A stretch of 64,000 nucleotides of DNA from the NCBI GenBank assembly GCA_008638375.1, contig CM018035.1, positions 35,934,824 to 35,998,823 of the forward strand, read 5' to 3'. The stretch comes from Nyssa sinensis (lineage: Eukaryota; Streptophyta; Magnoliopsida; Cornales; Nyssaceae). This document shows positions 48,254-60,102 of the stretch, in pieces (the stretch's first letter is position 1; each line of letters opens with the position of its first letter). The translations under genes were made by a program, and so were the position numbers. Under the pieces are notes generated by a model, which made no database searches, was not told where the DNA came from, and worked only from the letters and a program-made list of their open reading frames with translations.

Positions 48254-48830
48254 CCTTCTAAAATGCAGTTCACATTTATCAATTACCTTACATTTTATCT
48301 TGGTAAAGTACACATTAAAATTGTCATCACATAATTGACTAATGTTAATCAAGTTAGCTTTTAGTCCTTCCACATATAAAACATTTTCTAACTAAGGAGA
48401 ATCTTTTAATACAAGTGTTCCGCTTCCAAACACATTAGATTTGTTTCCATCCCCAAATGTGGCCGCCCCTTCTTTATGATTTATAAAGTTTGTTAAAAGA
48501 GACTTATCATTAGACATGTGTCTAGAGCACCTATTATCAAGGTACCATGAATTTGAGTTGCTTTCCTTACAAAGTGTATGAATCACAACACACTTTAGTT
48601 TGTCCTTCCTAACCCAAATTTGTTTTATTACATTTTTTTGGGTTGAGGAGTAACATTTTGAACTTTGGTCTTGGATGCCTTTGATTAGGGGTCTAAGGTT
48701 AGCATGAGGCTTCACATGATTGGTCATATCAATGAACTTTTTAGTTATACTCCTAGACTTTTGCATATATGTATTCAATTGTTGCTTCATTAAGGCCAAC
48801 TTCATTTGTGCTCTTTGGATATGATTTGAG
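48254..48830 (-). pseudogene. Copia protease domain
   Basis: The frame 48805-48392 includes 'NSWYLDNRCSRHMSNDKSLLTNF' and 'AATFGDGNKSNVFGSGTL', the copia protease. The usual catalytic DSGCSRHM is DNRCSRHM here, so the Ser and Gly of Asp-Ser-Gly are replaced and the enzyme would be inactive. The domain would have released mature Gag and Pol proteins. It runs up to the solo LTR at 48248. Confidence 0.9.
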
Positions 48831-50680
48831 GATTAGCTTGTTCCTTCCTAGCAAACCTACATTGTATTCTAGAATGACTATCAACCTTGTAAAAATAGAA
48901 ATATGAAGGATTCGGTTAAGATTGAATTTTAGGTTGAGGTTGAGGTTGCCTCTTAGATTATGCTAATTCGACATCTTTTTGCTTGGAGGGAATAAGTATC
49001 ACTGGCTTGAAAATGGAAGAGTTATTTTGTGTGGATGATGATAGCTTGTTTTGATATGAGAACCTATCATAACCTAGTCCACTTTTGTTATTCTTGATTT
49101 GGACAGTATTAAATATTCTCCCTAGCTTATTCAAGCTATCCTCAAGAGTGACTTTAACATCCTTATCATGCTTAAGTTATTGATCAAGAGTTGAACTTTA
49201 TCACTTAAATTATTCTTCTCACTTTCATTAGCCTCTAGAGAAGATTTTAGGCCACTAACTTCCTCAATTATGGAATTTTTCTCTTTTTCTAAGAGATTGA
49301 GTGTTTTTTAAGATAGTAACCTTATCTTCCTTAAGTTGACACAACATAGCTTGGTCAACTTGTAAGGCACTTTTCTCTTTTTCATGTAATTTGAATTTAA
49401 TGGTTAATTTCATTTTAACCTTTTTGAGATTGATGGCTTCATTAAATAATTGCTCGTAAGAAATTTTAATATCACATTCTCCTTCACTCTCACTCAAATT
49501 GGCTTGTCACCACCCTTTTGTTCATTATCATCATGGGATGAGGAACTTTCAAGGATATTGGCAGTGACCATGAAAGCTAAGAATTGGCTCTCTTCTCCTT
49601 CATCATCATTATAATCTTCTTCTTCCTCTTCATCTTTTTGCTCACCATCGGTTAAAGTAGTTTTCATTGTTCTTTTATTATTTGATTTTCTTCTTCTCTT
49701 ATTAGGAAAATCGGCAGCTATGTGTCCAAAGTTATGACAATCATAGCACTCGATGGGTTTGGAAGTGGATTGGGTTGTGGGTCTTCTCCTATCACTTCTA
49801 GATGTGCCTTTTGAACCTTGCCTTTTTGTGTTGCTAGTGTTTCCTATGGGTTTCCTATTTGAACTTTGACTATTCTTAGGATTTGGCATTCTATATTTGA
49901 AGAATTTATTGAACCTCCTAACAAATAAGGGAAGGTCTTTCTCATTCATGGACTCATGATCAACATTTACATCCCCTTCATGATCCTTTTGTGTTGATTT
50001 CAAAGCTAGATTCTTGCTCTTCCTAGATTGCATAAGAGTTAGTTCAAAGGTTTGTAAAGACCCTGCTAACTCATCAACTACAAGAGAGTCCACATCCTTA
50101 CTTTCTTTTATACATGGCGGTGACTTTAGGTCGAAATCTATCTAGAAGAGATCTCAAGATCTTTTTAACAGTTTTGGTTCTATTAATCTTTTTTCCTAAG
50201 TTGAATGAAGAATTTTAATTGTCACTTAACTTGGCATCAAATTCGACAAAGGTTTCCAAATCCTCCACTCTAAATGATTAAAACCTAGAAGTTAACATTT
50301 GGAGCTTGGATCTCTTCATCACCAACATACCCGCATGGGTAGTCTTAAGTATATCCCAAGCCTCTTTGGAGGTCTCACATGTCATAATCTGATGGAACTC
50401 ATTGGGAGTTACCACATTAAATATTACATTTTAACCCTGTAGTGTTGTACCCACTAATCTAAAGTTCCATTTCATTCTATGCATTAGGGATCTTGGGAAA
50501 TAATGGAGTTTCTATTATAGTGGTTGTGATTGGAGTGGTCCAACCTTCATGAACAGCGAGTCAAACCCTTTCATTAATGGCTCTTAGAAAGGCTCTCATT
50601 CATGCTTCCCAATATGCATAGTTAGACCCATAAAAAAGTGAAGGTCGGGATAGAGACCCACCTTTACACATCCCTTCCAT
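48831..50680 (-). pseudogene. gag: Copia gag with broken zinc knuckle
   Basis: The start is ATG at 50680, opening 'MEGMCKGGSLSRPSLFYGSNYAYWEA', a SIRE-type Gag N-terminus. The capsid part is broken by many stops (50600-50094). A cleaner frame at 50093-49494 includes 'CYDCHNFGHIAADF' (near 49755-49710), a CCHC knuckle whose last Cys is Phe, followed by a Lys/Arg-rich and Asp/Glu-rich stretch. The 49497-49264 frame ('KMKLTIKFKLHEKEKSALQ') is the coiled-coil type C-terminus. Gag would form the particle around element RNA. Confidence 0.85.
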
Positions 50681-50721
50681 TTTCACATAATTAAGAATAC
50701 AATCAAATGCCTTAGATTGAA

Positions 50722-50734
50722 GGTTCTGATACCA
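50722..50734 (-). other. Copia primer-binding site (initiator tRNA-Met type)
   Basis: The minus strand reads TGGTATCAGAACC three bases after the LTR end (ATATCA at 50738). It differs by one base from the perfect TGGTATCAGAGCC. Confidence 0.88.
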
Positions 50735-50737
50735 CTT

Positions 50738-51835
50738 TGATATGGTCCCTAGTGTGAATCTAAGTGAGAAATTTACCTAAAAAGGGGGGTGAATAGGTAT
50801 TTTAACTCTTTTCCACAACACTATCTACCAAACATTGAATGCTCAACATTGAATTAAAATGGATCAAGGCAATTAACTATGCATCATGTAAATCAATCCA
50901 TAACAATCAATTCATTAATTCAAATTTTCAAGCAATCAATTCTATTCATCAATTCAATTCTTTAATTCATCAAAATTTTTAATTAATTGAACAATTAACC
51001 AATTTGTCAATTCAATTACTCAAACTACCAATTGACTAATTTGAAAATTCAATTTATTAATTCACAATTAAGGAAATCATGCTTGAATTGATTAATTAAA
51101 GAAATTTAAAGCAAGTAGGAGAATTGGGATTTGCAAACCGATATTGGTGACAAAGAAACCACCATAAAAAAAAAAATTAGTGGTGGAAAACCTAAGGAAC
51201 TCTTACCTGAGGAAAAATTCACTATGAGGATCTGATCGGTTACAACACGGCAAGATCCAGACCTAATTCCCTCTAGCTCCATTCCATTATCTTGATTCCA
51301 ATCGATCTTGATTCCATAATCAATCTCCTCCGGTGAAGACTTCAACACAATTATGAAATCCACGCGAACTTGGAGTCTTCTGATTGCTCAAGCTTGAACT
51401 TCACAAGGTTGAACTTTGAATATGATAGATGAATGATTTAGGCTCTAAACATGATTTGGATCAAGTGATGATATGAAAATCATGGAATGAAAGGAAGTGA
51501 CCTTGAACAAAACTCTCAAGAACACTCTCTTATTTCAATTAGATCTGAAAATCAAATTTTCGTTCTTTTATAACAACTTCGTGGATCTCAAACAAAGAGT
51601 TCAAAACAAAAAAACATTTATGTTTTACGCATAGCTCGTTCGAACGAGTCCGTGTTCATTCGAATGAACTAGCCTTCGTTTGAATGACCATCGAACGAAC
51701 ACATTCTGGAGCTCATTGGTTTTGATGGCTTTAAGGACAAATCAAACTGATGTTCAAACGAGATTTGAATGAGTAGTTACTAGTGCTTGTTCGAACGACC
51801 AACAAAAATCCTGTGTTCCTTAAATGTTGATGACA
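50738..51835 (-). repeat. Copia 5' LTR (about 1.1 kb)
   Basis: The inner border is TGATATGG (+ strand, 50738) beside the primer-binding site. The outer border is probably TTGATGACA ending at 51835 (TGTCATCAA on the minus strand). The 'aaaggggggtgaatagg' text (50779) is common in SIRE-type LTRs. Palindromes built on TTCGAA lie at 51635-51648 and 51654-51669. No second LTR is present to confirm the outer end. Confidence 0.75.
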
Positions 51836-52848
51836 ATTTTCCTAAGCGAAAAGGCAATGGGTTTTGAAAATAATGCCTGGAAAAATGTTTCACAATTCAA
51901 GTAACTACACACACATGAGAACAAAGATATATAATATGCTATGCATGTCATGTCTGAGCATGTGAGATCCGAATCATAACAAAGTCCAATATACCCCTCA
52001 TGTCCCAAAAAGATCGGATGATGTGCACGACAATAAACCTTGAACCTTTTTTGTGAGGAACGGGACTTGAGAGAGTCTAAGTCTATGACTATGTTACAAT
52101 TACAACAAAGAATTTTTTGTCAAACCAAATTAGCCAATTACACCAACGGACCCTTGGTCCTAACATATTTGTTACATGATCATTCTTCAACCTTTCATCA
52201 AATGCATGTCTTGACCATTAATGAAGAAGAATCTTCATTAGCTAAGCATATGCATTAGGTGAGACTCCTTTAATGTGTTCATTGCATTAATAAATTCCAT
52301 ATTATGATATGAAATTCTAACCCTCCAAAAGTACTTTCTAACCAATAGTCCAAGAAACTACCCTTCATGTTGTTATATAAAAGACGATAACATCTACAAT
52401 GACTTGTAGAAGGAAATATATCAGTAATAACATGATCAAGTCCCAATATCATTTAAATAAAACATAGTGATCAGTCATAAATAGACAAGATCCCTACTTA
52501 GTCACTATTTTAATGCCAAAAGTCCCTACTGACCAGCCACTACTTTAGTACCAAAACACCTAATGACTAGTGTAAAAATCCCTAATAATTAGCCAGTACT
52601 ATTTTAGTGCCAAAACACATACTAATCAACCACTATTTTAGTGCCTAAAAACACATATTTTTGTACTAATAAATATACGAAATAGTTAAATTAATATTTC
52701 TAAAGTAAAAAATTTACCGTTTGTAGATCTGGTATAAAGCTCGAAGGCTTCACATATGTGTTTGCACCAATGATTATGCTCAAGTGTTAAAAGTCCTCAT
52801 CTTCATAATTATGAGAACATGCACTAACCGACTGATGAGAATACAAAC
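51836..52848. other. Unassigned interval with degenerate short repeats
   Basis: No gene recognised. From 52495 to 52650 a phrase like 'accactattttagtgccaaaa' recurs about four times with 'ctaatgac' or 'ctactgacc' between copies, giving irregular units of roughly 35-60 bases. Confidence 0.5.
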
Positions 52849-54279
52849 TGTCATATTTTTCTCCTTTAATGTTTAGCCTTTTATACTTATTTGATGCCTA
52901 AATGTACTCATTATTCCTATATTTTGATTTAGGATGCAAATGAAGGCGCTAAATGCAAAATGAAGCTAATTGGGTGATTTTGGACAGTTTCGACATTGCT
53001 TCATAATCTGGGCATAACTCTCTCATCCAAGCTCCAATTGAGACGATTCAAGGTGATATGGAACGCCAAGAAATAGATCTACAACTTTCATGTTTTACAG
53101 TTTGAGAGATTTTGGCTGAAGCAAGGTCGTAATCGGGCTTGTAGTTGCTGCACCTGCACTGCTGACGTTCTGGAGCATTTTTTTAGCCTGCAATTCTAAT
53201 GCATGGATCTGATGCGATTTATTTTCGAAATTTTCCAGATCTGGTGCACAAAAATTCTAGCTGAAAGCACCAATTTCCTAGTTATATTAGGACTTTATTT
53301 TATTTTTAATATTTTCCTTTTTATAGTTAGATTTGGATATTGTTATTTGAGGATAATATTTAGAATATCTTTAGGAGTTTTAGTAGGCTTCAAAGACTGA
53401 TTTTTTAACTTGTAAAAGGAGAAAGGATCAGATTTGACGTCCCCCTGTCTCTCTCCCCTCTTCTCTAACTTCTCCTTCGAGTTTTCATGGCCTTATATGG
53501 CTAAACTTTTATAATTGGTCAAAGGAAATGGAAGCCTCGAAATCAATAAAACTGTGAGATCTAATTTGTTTTTATTGTTCAATTTATGCTTTGAGTATCA
53601 GATGTTTTTCTGTGCTTATTTTCATGATTGTCTCGTTTAGTTACTAGGAGGCCTACTAGTTTATTATTTGTTACAATCTACTGCTAGGTTAGATATCAAA
53701 TCCGTAATTGTTTGATCCCTCTAATTTGTGAAGCAACTAAGATTTAATGATTTACTGTGTCAAAAATTATTAGATCTTAGGAAGAACGCTCGACTAAATT
53801 AAATACAACCCTTGTGCTTGTGTTGTTTAGCTTCATCAATCTTTCTAATTCTTAAGGCTGCTACTAGATTAAACCTTTAGCGCTTGTCTTTAATTGTTTA
53901 GTAATTAGGGTTAATTAGATCGCTTGTTTTCTAATTAACTGCGTCTAAGGAGAGATAGGAAAATAGTTTTAACGGTGAATATTCAAAGTGTGAATTGATA
54001 TATACTTGCATCGATGATCAGTTGTAAAATTTTGATGGTGGATGTTGACTTAGACCAAGGTTTGTTCTTTTGATTGATTGCGATACTTTAATTTGAATTG
54101 TTCCTTAGTTGTTTTTTTTTTTAAATTATTTTCATTATACTCAAACCCCCTCCCCCCAATCCTTGTTCACATAGCATAAAACTAAGCTAGATTCGCTTTG
54201 TGGAAACGATCCTTACTCGCACTATTACATATATTTTTAGGAGTTTAGGTTTTATTTTTTGGTTGCCTTTGACAGCACA
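52849..54279 (+). repeat. 5' LTR of an Athila/Tat-like gypsy element (borders approximate)
   Basis: It ends nine bases before a TGGCGCC primer-binding site. The text 'cataactctctcatccaagctc', 'caacttt..gttttacagt' and 'gtggaaacgatccttactcgcac' just upstream of the site is typical for Tat/Athila-type LTRs. The start is placed at TGTCATA (52849) by TG...CA convention only. The other LTR is not in view. Confidence 0.6.
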
Positions 54280-54287
54280 CAAAATTT

Positions 54288-54305
54288 TGGCGCCGTTGTC
54301 GGGGA
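54288..54305 (+). other. Primer-binding site, TGGCGCC type
   Basis: TGGCGCCGTTGTCGGGGA is the well-known site of Athila/Tat gypsy elements (complementary to the 3' end of an Asp-tRNA), with one difference from the common TGGCGCCGTTGCCGGGGA. Confidence 0.9.
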
Positions 54306-54477
54306 GTAATTCTAGTTGATTTTTGTACTTATTGTGATCCTTATTTCATTCTTGAAATATAAAAAATAAAAAAAAAAAATCAAGGTGATTTGTATTTTAG
54401 CATAGAATTTTTTATTTATTTTATTTTATTTATTTTTATTACTTTAGATTTTTCATGGTTTATTAGAGTTTCCTTGA

Positions 54478-55131
54478 TTGTTTATGACTGTAACTCGATC
54501 TTCTAATCAAGGTGATTTGCAGTGCGGTCTAGAAATAGAGAGAACTTTGTACAGGTTAAGGAGGGAAGGTCGGAGAAATTCTGAAGAGAACGGTCTAGCT
54601 CTTGATTCCCTATTTGCTAGCGATTCTGATTTAGAAGAGGAGCAAGTCATGGCTAGAAATCAAACTTTGAAAGAGCTTGCCGCCCCTGATTTGAATCAAC
54701 AACCCTTATGCATAACGTTCCCTACTTTAGATGCTACTACTACTTTTGAATTAAAATTTGGACTAATACATCTCTTGCTCACTTTTTATGGCCTTGCAGG
54801 TGAAGATCCTCACAAGCATCTAAAGGAGTTTCATGTAGCATGCATGAGTATAAGACCCACGGGGTGACTGAAGAGCAAATTAAATTAAGAGCCTTTCTGT
54901 TTTCTTTAAAGGATTCGGCTAAGGATTGGCTGTATTATCTACCCTCCGGGAGTATTACCACATGGAACGAGATGAAGAGGTTGTTTTTGGAGAAATATTT
55001 CCCAGTTTCAAGGGTGGCCAACATTCGAAAAGAAATTTGTAGTGTAAGGCAGCATAACGGAGAGTCCCTACACGAATATTGGGAACGTTTCAAGAAATTA
55101 TGTGCAAACTGCCCCCCATCATCAAAGTAGT
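54478..55131 (+). pseudogene. gag: Athila/Tat gag, N-terminal and Retrotrans_gag part
   Basis: It opens at ATG 54478 ('MFMTVTRSSNQGDL') and reaches the start of the capsid domain, 'LAGEDPHKHLKEFHVAC'. A frameshift near 54845-54866 moves to the second frame, 'VTEEQIKLRAFLFSLKDSAKDWLY', then 'SITTWNEMKRLFLEKYFP' and 'NGESLHEYWERFKKLCANCP'. That is the Retrotrans_gag pattern of Athila/Tat capsid proteins. The rest of gag and all of pol are missing, replaced from about 55133 by a fragment of the large LTR family. Confidence 0.88.
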
Positions 55132-55132
55132 T

Positions 55133-58100
55133 ATGTGAGCTTTATGAAAAGCTCGTGAGGCACCTTGTCATGGGTTTTCAACTGGTAATGAGTTAAGTAT
55201 AACAGATTTTATAAAACAGTCACTACCAATTACTCGTACACTTCAGATACAGAATACAAAAATCTTAAAATAGAGAGCATGAAGCATTCAAGGCATTCAG
55301 GCTTGGCATTTAGTTTATCAATAAAATATACAAGAATCTTCCAAACATAAAACACGAAGCATTTAAGGCATTCGAGTAAAGCATTTAATATGTAGCAGAA
55401 AATTTGTGAAAATGTACAGGATAGCCATTTAGTGGCCAAGGAAATTTAGATCCTTTACTTGTTAAACAAGAGGATAAAATCATTTATTGTAAATAGGAGG
55501 GTATGACCCTTTATCATTTTGAAAATGGGGCCATTAAAAACTATTTTCATGTAAATAAGGGTTCGAAAACTTTTTACCATTTATTGTCATACTTGTTTTC
55601 CCTTTTTAAAAGAAGAATCTATCTCGAACCGGACTCTAAGCTTAACAAATCAGTAGAGATATCTCATGCCTAGGGTATAAACCTTCTACCAGGCATTTTC
55701 AGGATTTTGAGTCCCATAGGGTCTCAATAGCTCGTGGTGCTTATGCACATTTATCTTGCATTATCGGTTTACAAACATGAAGCATTTAAAACATTTTTTT
55801 TTGAATAGATATTTTTTAAGATCTTTTAAATAGAACTTTCATGAATACTTTAACAGAGCCTTCAGAATACTTGAAACATAACATTTAAGAACATTTAAAA
55901 CATAACTTTCAGAACACTTAATACGCAACGTTTAGGAATATTTAAAACTTAGCTAGAATGAAAAACATTTTCTTTGAGAGAGGCATTTAATGCAACCTTG
56001 AAATTAAAATAGACATGCTGAAGTAAAAACTTATGAACAGTTGACATTTAAAACAAGTACATTTGCAGATCAGGATGATATTTTAAAATGGAAACAAGTA
56101 GCATATTTAAAACACGAGTCATGTAAATACAGGAATTTGAATTTAAAACATTTCAGGAATCATGGAGTTAAAATCTCCACTTTAAAGTCCAGGATCACTC
56201 ACATTGATTTGCGAGGTTGGCATTATTGGTGTGCCTTTCCTTTTCCTTTGTAGTTCCTAAGAAAAATTCATGAAAAATTTATTAATTCCACATTTACTTA
56301 AATCACCACCTATCTGGTGTTCTTAATTTACTCTTAGACCCTGTAAATCCTAATTTCCTAGTATAGACCTTATTTCATTTAAATCAGATTATTTGTAGTC
56401 AATTCGAACTCTTAGGAATAGTTTAGTAAACTTTCATTTTCACATGTCTTATTTTTTAGTACTTAATTTGATGATATGGACCTCACTGTTGGGTCCAAAA
56501 CATCGAAAAAAGTCAATATGGACCCTCTTGGACTTCTATTTGACTTCGGACATAATTAAGGGTAAAATGATAATTTTTATATTTTACGTGTCTAAAATTT
56601 TGGGGTTTCATCTTGTAAAACGGACCTCACCATTGGGTTCAGATTGTCAAAAAAAGTCAGAATACACTATCTTTTTATTTTATTTGTGCAACGGAACATT
56701 TCATCATAATTAAATTATTTTATTTAATAATATATACATATATTATTCATTTTATTTCACAAGTGCCACGGTGGCACACACATAGCTCCTTAAGTCTTTC
56801 ACGTGTGTAAGGTTTGGGGGTCGAAACTGGGGAGCTGTGGCTCCCCTCTTTTTTATTTATTTTTATTTTTTCTAATTTTAGGTTTGCCAAACAACAGATA
56901 AAGCAGGAAAACAAGGATAGGATATCCCAATCCTGTCTAGGTTATCAAATCAAGGGCCTCTCTGTGTTGTCAAATAGGCTATATTCATTTAAATTAAAAA
57001 TCAAATGTCCTAAAACAACTGCAGTTCCATTTAAAACCCAAACCCTCTTTGCAATCGGTCAGCACCCGACCTAAAATCGACCCGTACTATTCATCGTCAT
57101 CCATTCTTTCTATTTTCAATCCCAATGTGTTTTTGGGAGTTAGGTGAATCTTTTGGTGTTGGTTTGAGGGGTCGAAATGAGCTCAGGATCTCTATTTAGA
57201 GTTCTAACCGAACTTGCAACTCCATCATACGGGTTCATTTGTTAACCTTTTTGCCTCGAGTTTGTTCTACCATGGTCCTAAGGTTATGGGAATTCATCCC
57301 GCAATCAAGAAATCAATTTTTGTGTTCGATTTGTGAGGGTTGGTTTCAAAATCGAAACCTGTAACTTGGTATTTTTCTCTCATCGTTAGCCCATTTTTTA
57401 TAATGTCAATTGTTTTGTGACCCTTGTAGCTTTTAGATCAAGCCCAAAGTGGTAGAAATCAGTTTCTTATTAGTTATTCTAGACCCACTTTAGAGCTACC
57501 ATCAATGCTGGATTTTTGTTTTGGTCATTGTTTCTCTACTGTTTGGCCTATTAGGTCCTATTTTTTACTCTCAACTATGGCAAAATGCCAATAAGGTTTA
57601 TGCATGTACTTTAGCCCTACTAACAACATGCAAACACTAGAGCTTTTTCTAGAAAGAGAAACTTAGGTTTAGGTATTTTTACCCTTATAGTGAAGCTTCT
57701 TCCCTCCTTTGCTTAGTTATAATCCTTCTAGGATTTCTGAGCTCCCTTCGGTTTACATGCAACCCTTTTTCTCCTTTTTTCCTTCTTCTTCTTCTTCTTC
57801 TTCTTCTTCTTCTTTCCTTCTCCCCCTCTCTCTAGCCACACACACACACACACTAGGTCTGATTTGAACACTTCATAAGTCTCACGCAAGGTTTGAGTCT
57901 TGATCATATAATCTCAAGACTTGTGTACAAATGATGAGGGATTTACATGAAGTCCCATTGGTTGTGAGAGTGGTGCAATGGGGTGATGACACATCAGCAC
58001 TTTAGAATTTTTCCCACCTAACTCTATGTTATATGCTTATTTTTTGGCCATTATAGCACGTGTGCTGATAGCCTAGTGGGTTTAGGCTTTGTATAAGCCT

Positions 58101-58400
58101 TTTGGGAGACTAGGTCCTGGGTTTAATTCCTTGGGTCAACATTTTTTGGCTTAATTTTTTTCTTTTCTTTTTATTTGCCTTTAGTTAGGTTTTTGCACTT
58201 AATTTCATTTTTCTTATCGTATTAATTTTATTTCTTTCTCATGTACTTGTATTATTTATTTATTTTTTTCATGTGTTGATTTCATTAATCGAAATCTTAT
58301 TATTATTTTTTTTGTAGCCTTTATTGTCTTGATTTAATTCTCCATGATCATTATTTTACTTTTTAAAATCTCTAATATTTAATTAGAGACTAAATCCTCG
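55133..58400 (-). repeat. Truncated minus-oriented LTR of the large family
   Basis: The first about 430 bases of the + strand LTR text (TGTCACGACCC...) are missing. The match starts with 'gtgagctttatgaaaagc' (55136) and 'gtcatgggttttcaactgg' (55169), equivalent to 18850-18910 and 38730-38790. It continues colinearly through hairpin modules (56477-56497, 56620-56645), a tRNA-like A-box TAGCCTAGTGGG at 58069-58080 with B-box-like GGGTTTAATTCC at 58119-58130, and a (TTC)n tract at 57784-57812. The expected GGGTGTTACA end is absent. Confidence 0.75.
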
Positions 58401-60102
58401 ATAATCAAGGCATTAGGAATCCTAATAAGAGAACCTTAAAGAATCTTAAACAGTAAGACTAAGTTCAAAATAAACTATCATTAAGTAAAAAGAAACTTTA
58501 AGCTATGATGAGCGCTAATAAAGTATCAATGTGTGTTGATATAGGATCACCAAATAAAGTAATGAGACTGATATGGAAAGTGAAATAAGAAACCAGAATT
58601 AAAGACCCAATGTGAGTATTCCTATACTTTGAAGTGGAGATTTAAATTCTATATTTTATGAAAACTCTAATTTAAATATCAGTTATTTACATAACTCTTG
58701 ATTTAAGCATGTTTATTGTCCTTATTTAGAAGTGTTATGGCACGTTGCAAAATTTTGTATTTAAATGGTAGTTGTTTGTGCAACTCTCGTTTTAAGCATG
58801 CCTATTATCCTATTATGAAGATTTGATAAATATTCTATTAAAAATGAATGTTTCTCAATCAAGTTGTATCTTGTTGCCTTTGAAAAACATCTTCTTGAAA
58901 ATCAATATTTTGAATAAATACTTCTGATTTGTGAAATGGTAATGCAAGAGAATGAGTGCATAAGCACTCCTAACTAGTGGGATCCTTCGGGACTTACTCT
59001 TGTAATACTTGCAAGAAGGCTAAATATCTCTCATATTTAGGTCAAAATAACCTTCGATTAGGTCTTCGTACCTCCTGTAATAAGCTCAGAATTTGGGTCG
59101 ACACAAATTCTCGTGTAAAGTGAAAACAAGAACAACAAAGAAATGATAGAAACTTTTCAAACCCCCATTCATGTGAAAATGATTTTTATATATCCCTCAT
59201 GCTTTATAAAATAATGGGTTTCACTCGTCTGATTATGTGAAAAAGATTTCATGTTTCGTAAAATATACATCTTCCTAATTTCGTGAAAAGGATTAAATCA
59301 TCGTCTTTTATAAATAAAGTGTTTTACACTCTTGATCACACAAAAAGGATATATTCCTTCCATTTTGTATAAGAAACAAAACATTTACACTATATGTTGC
59401 CAAATGCATTCCAACTAAATGTTTGTAAAATGAAGTGCTTTACTTGAATCATCTTGAATTGATTCTTGTTTCAAGTTCATGAGATTAAATACTACATGTT
59501 TAAATGTTGTGGTTCAAGTATTCTGTATCTTGTGTTCAAAAATGTGAACAAACGATAGTGATTATCATTTTAAAATCTCTTATGGTTCAAAACGCTATCG
59601 GCTTGAAAATTCATGACAATGTACCAGAATTATTCATGAGTTTTTCTTGAAACTCACATGAATTTATTCATACATATTTTAGGTGTACGCCAAAGAAGGA
59701 AAATACAGTAAGATGTGATTGAAAGACTCTAAGTATAGATGATACCTATAGAGAAGCAGTCAGAGATGTCTCAATATCTTAAGAGATGAGATGCTCCAAA
59801 ATTTGGGTGACAACTTAGAATGAATGACGTAAGAAAATGGCTAGTAGATCAATAGAATTCATTAGGCCTTATTTGTATGTAATGGACCCACAATGTTGTA
59901 AACTCTGAACAACTTGTATAATGTATAGTTATTAAATATTATTGCTCGGCCAATTGCAATTGTTTTTTTTTTTTTAAAATATCTATAAAATTTTGCTGTC
60001 AGCTATTGTTTTAGAGAATGCAATTGACTTGGGACCGAATTGAAAGCCTTGAGGCCTGTCACATTTCTTAATTAGCACAGGATGAGTTTCGGGATGTAAC
60101 AA
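58401..60102 (+). repeat. Truncated plus-oriented LTR fragment facing the previous one
   Basis: The end 'gatgagtttcgggatgtaaca' (60082-60102) is a decayed GGTGGGTTTCGGGTCGTGACA, so this fragment is plus-oriented. 'aatgtgagta' and 'ttgaagtggagattta' near 58612-58648 are the reverse complement of 56165-56210, and 'gcataagcactcc' (58948) corresponds to 'gtggtgcttatgcac' (55734). The join between the two fragments lies somewhere in 58400-58560. Confidence 0.65.

Larger units (their letters stand above)
42551..51835 (-). mobile_element. Truncated Ty1/copia retrotransposon (SIRE/Maximus-like), minus strand
   Basis: On the minus strand the order is 5' LTR (51835-50738), primer-binding site, gag, protease, integrase, reverse transcriptase. 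Integrase before reverse transcriptase defines copia, and a long gag with a coiled, Lys/Glu-rich C-terminus suggests the SIRE/Maximus lineage. The pol text runs through 'VCAHFQSCPNESHL' and stops near 42551 at the border with the CACTA transposase, so RNase H, the polypurine tract and the 3' LTR are missing. A solo gypsy LTR (44828-48248) splits it. Confidence 0.88.

Noticed and set aside
54478..54867. Host gene beginning with 'MFMTVTRSSNQGDL'
   Set aside because: The TGGCGCC primer-binding site upstream and the Retrotrans_gag text downstream show it is retrotransposon gag.
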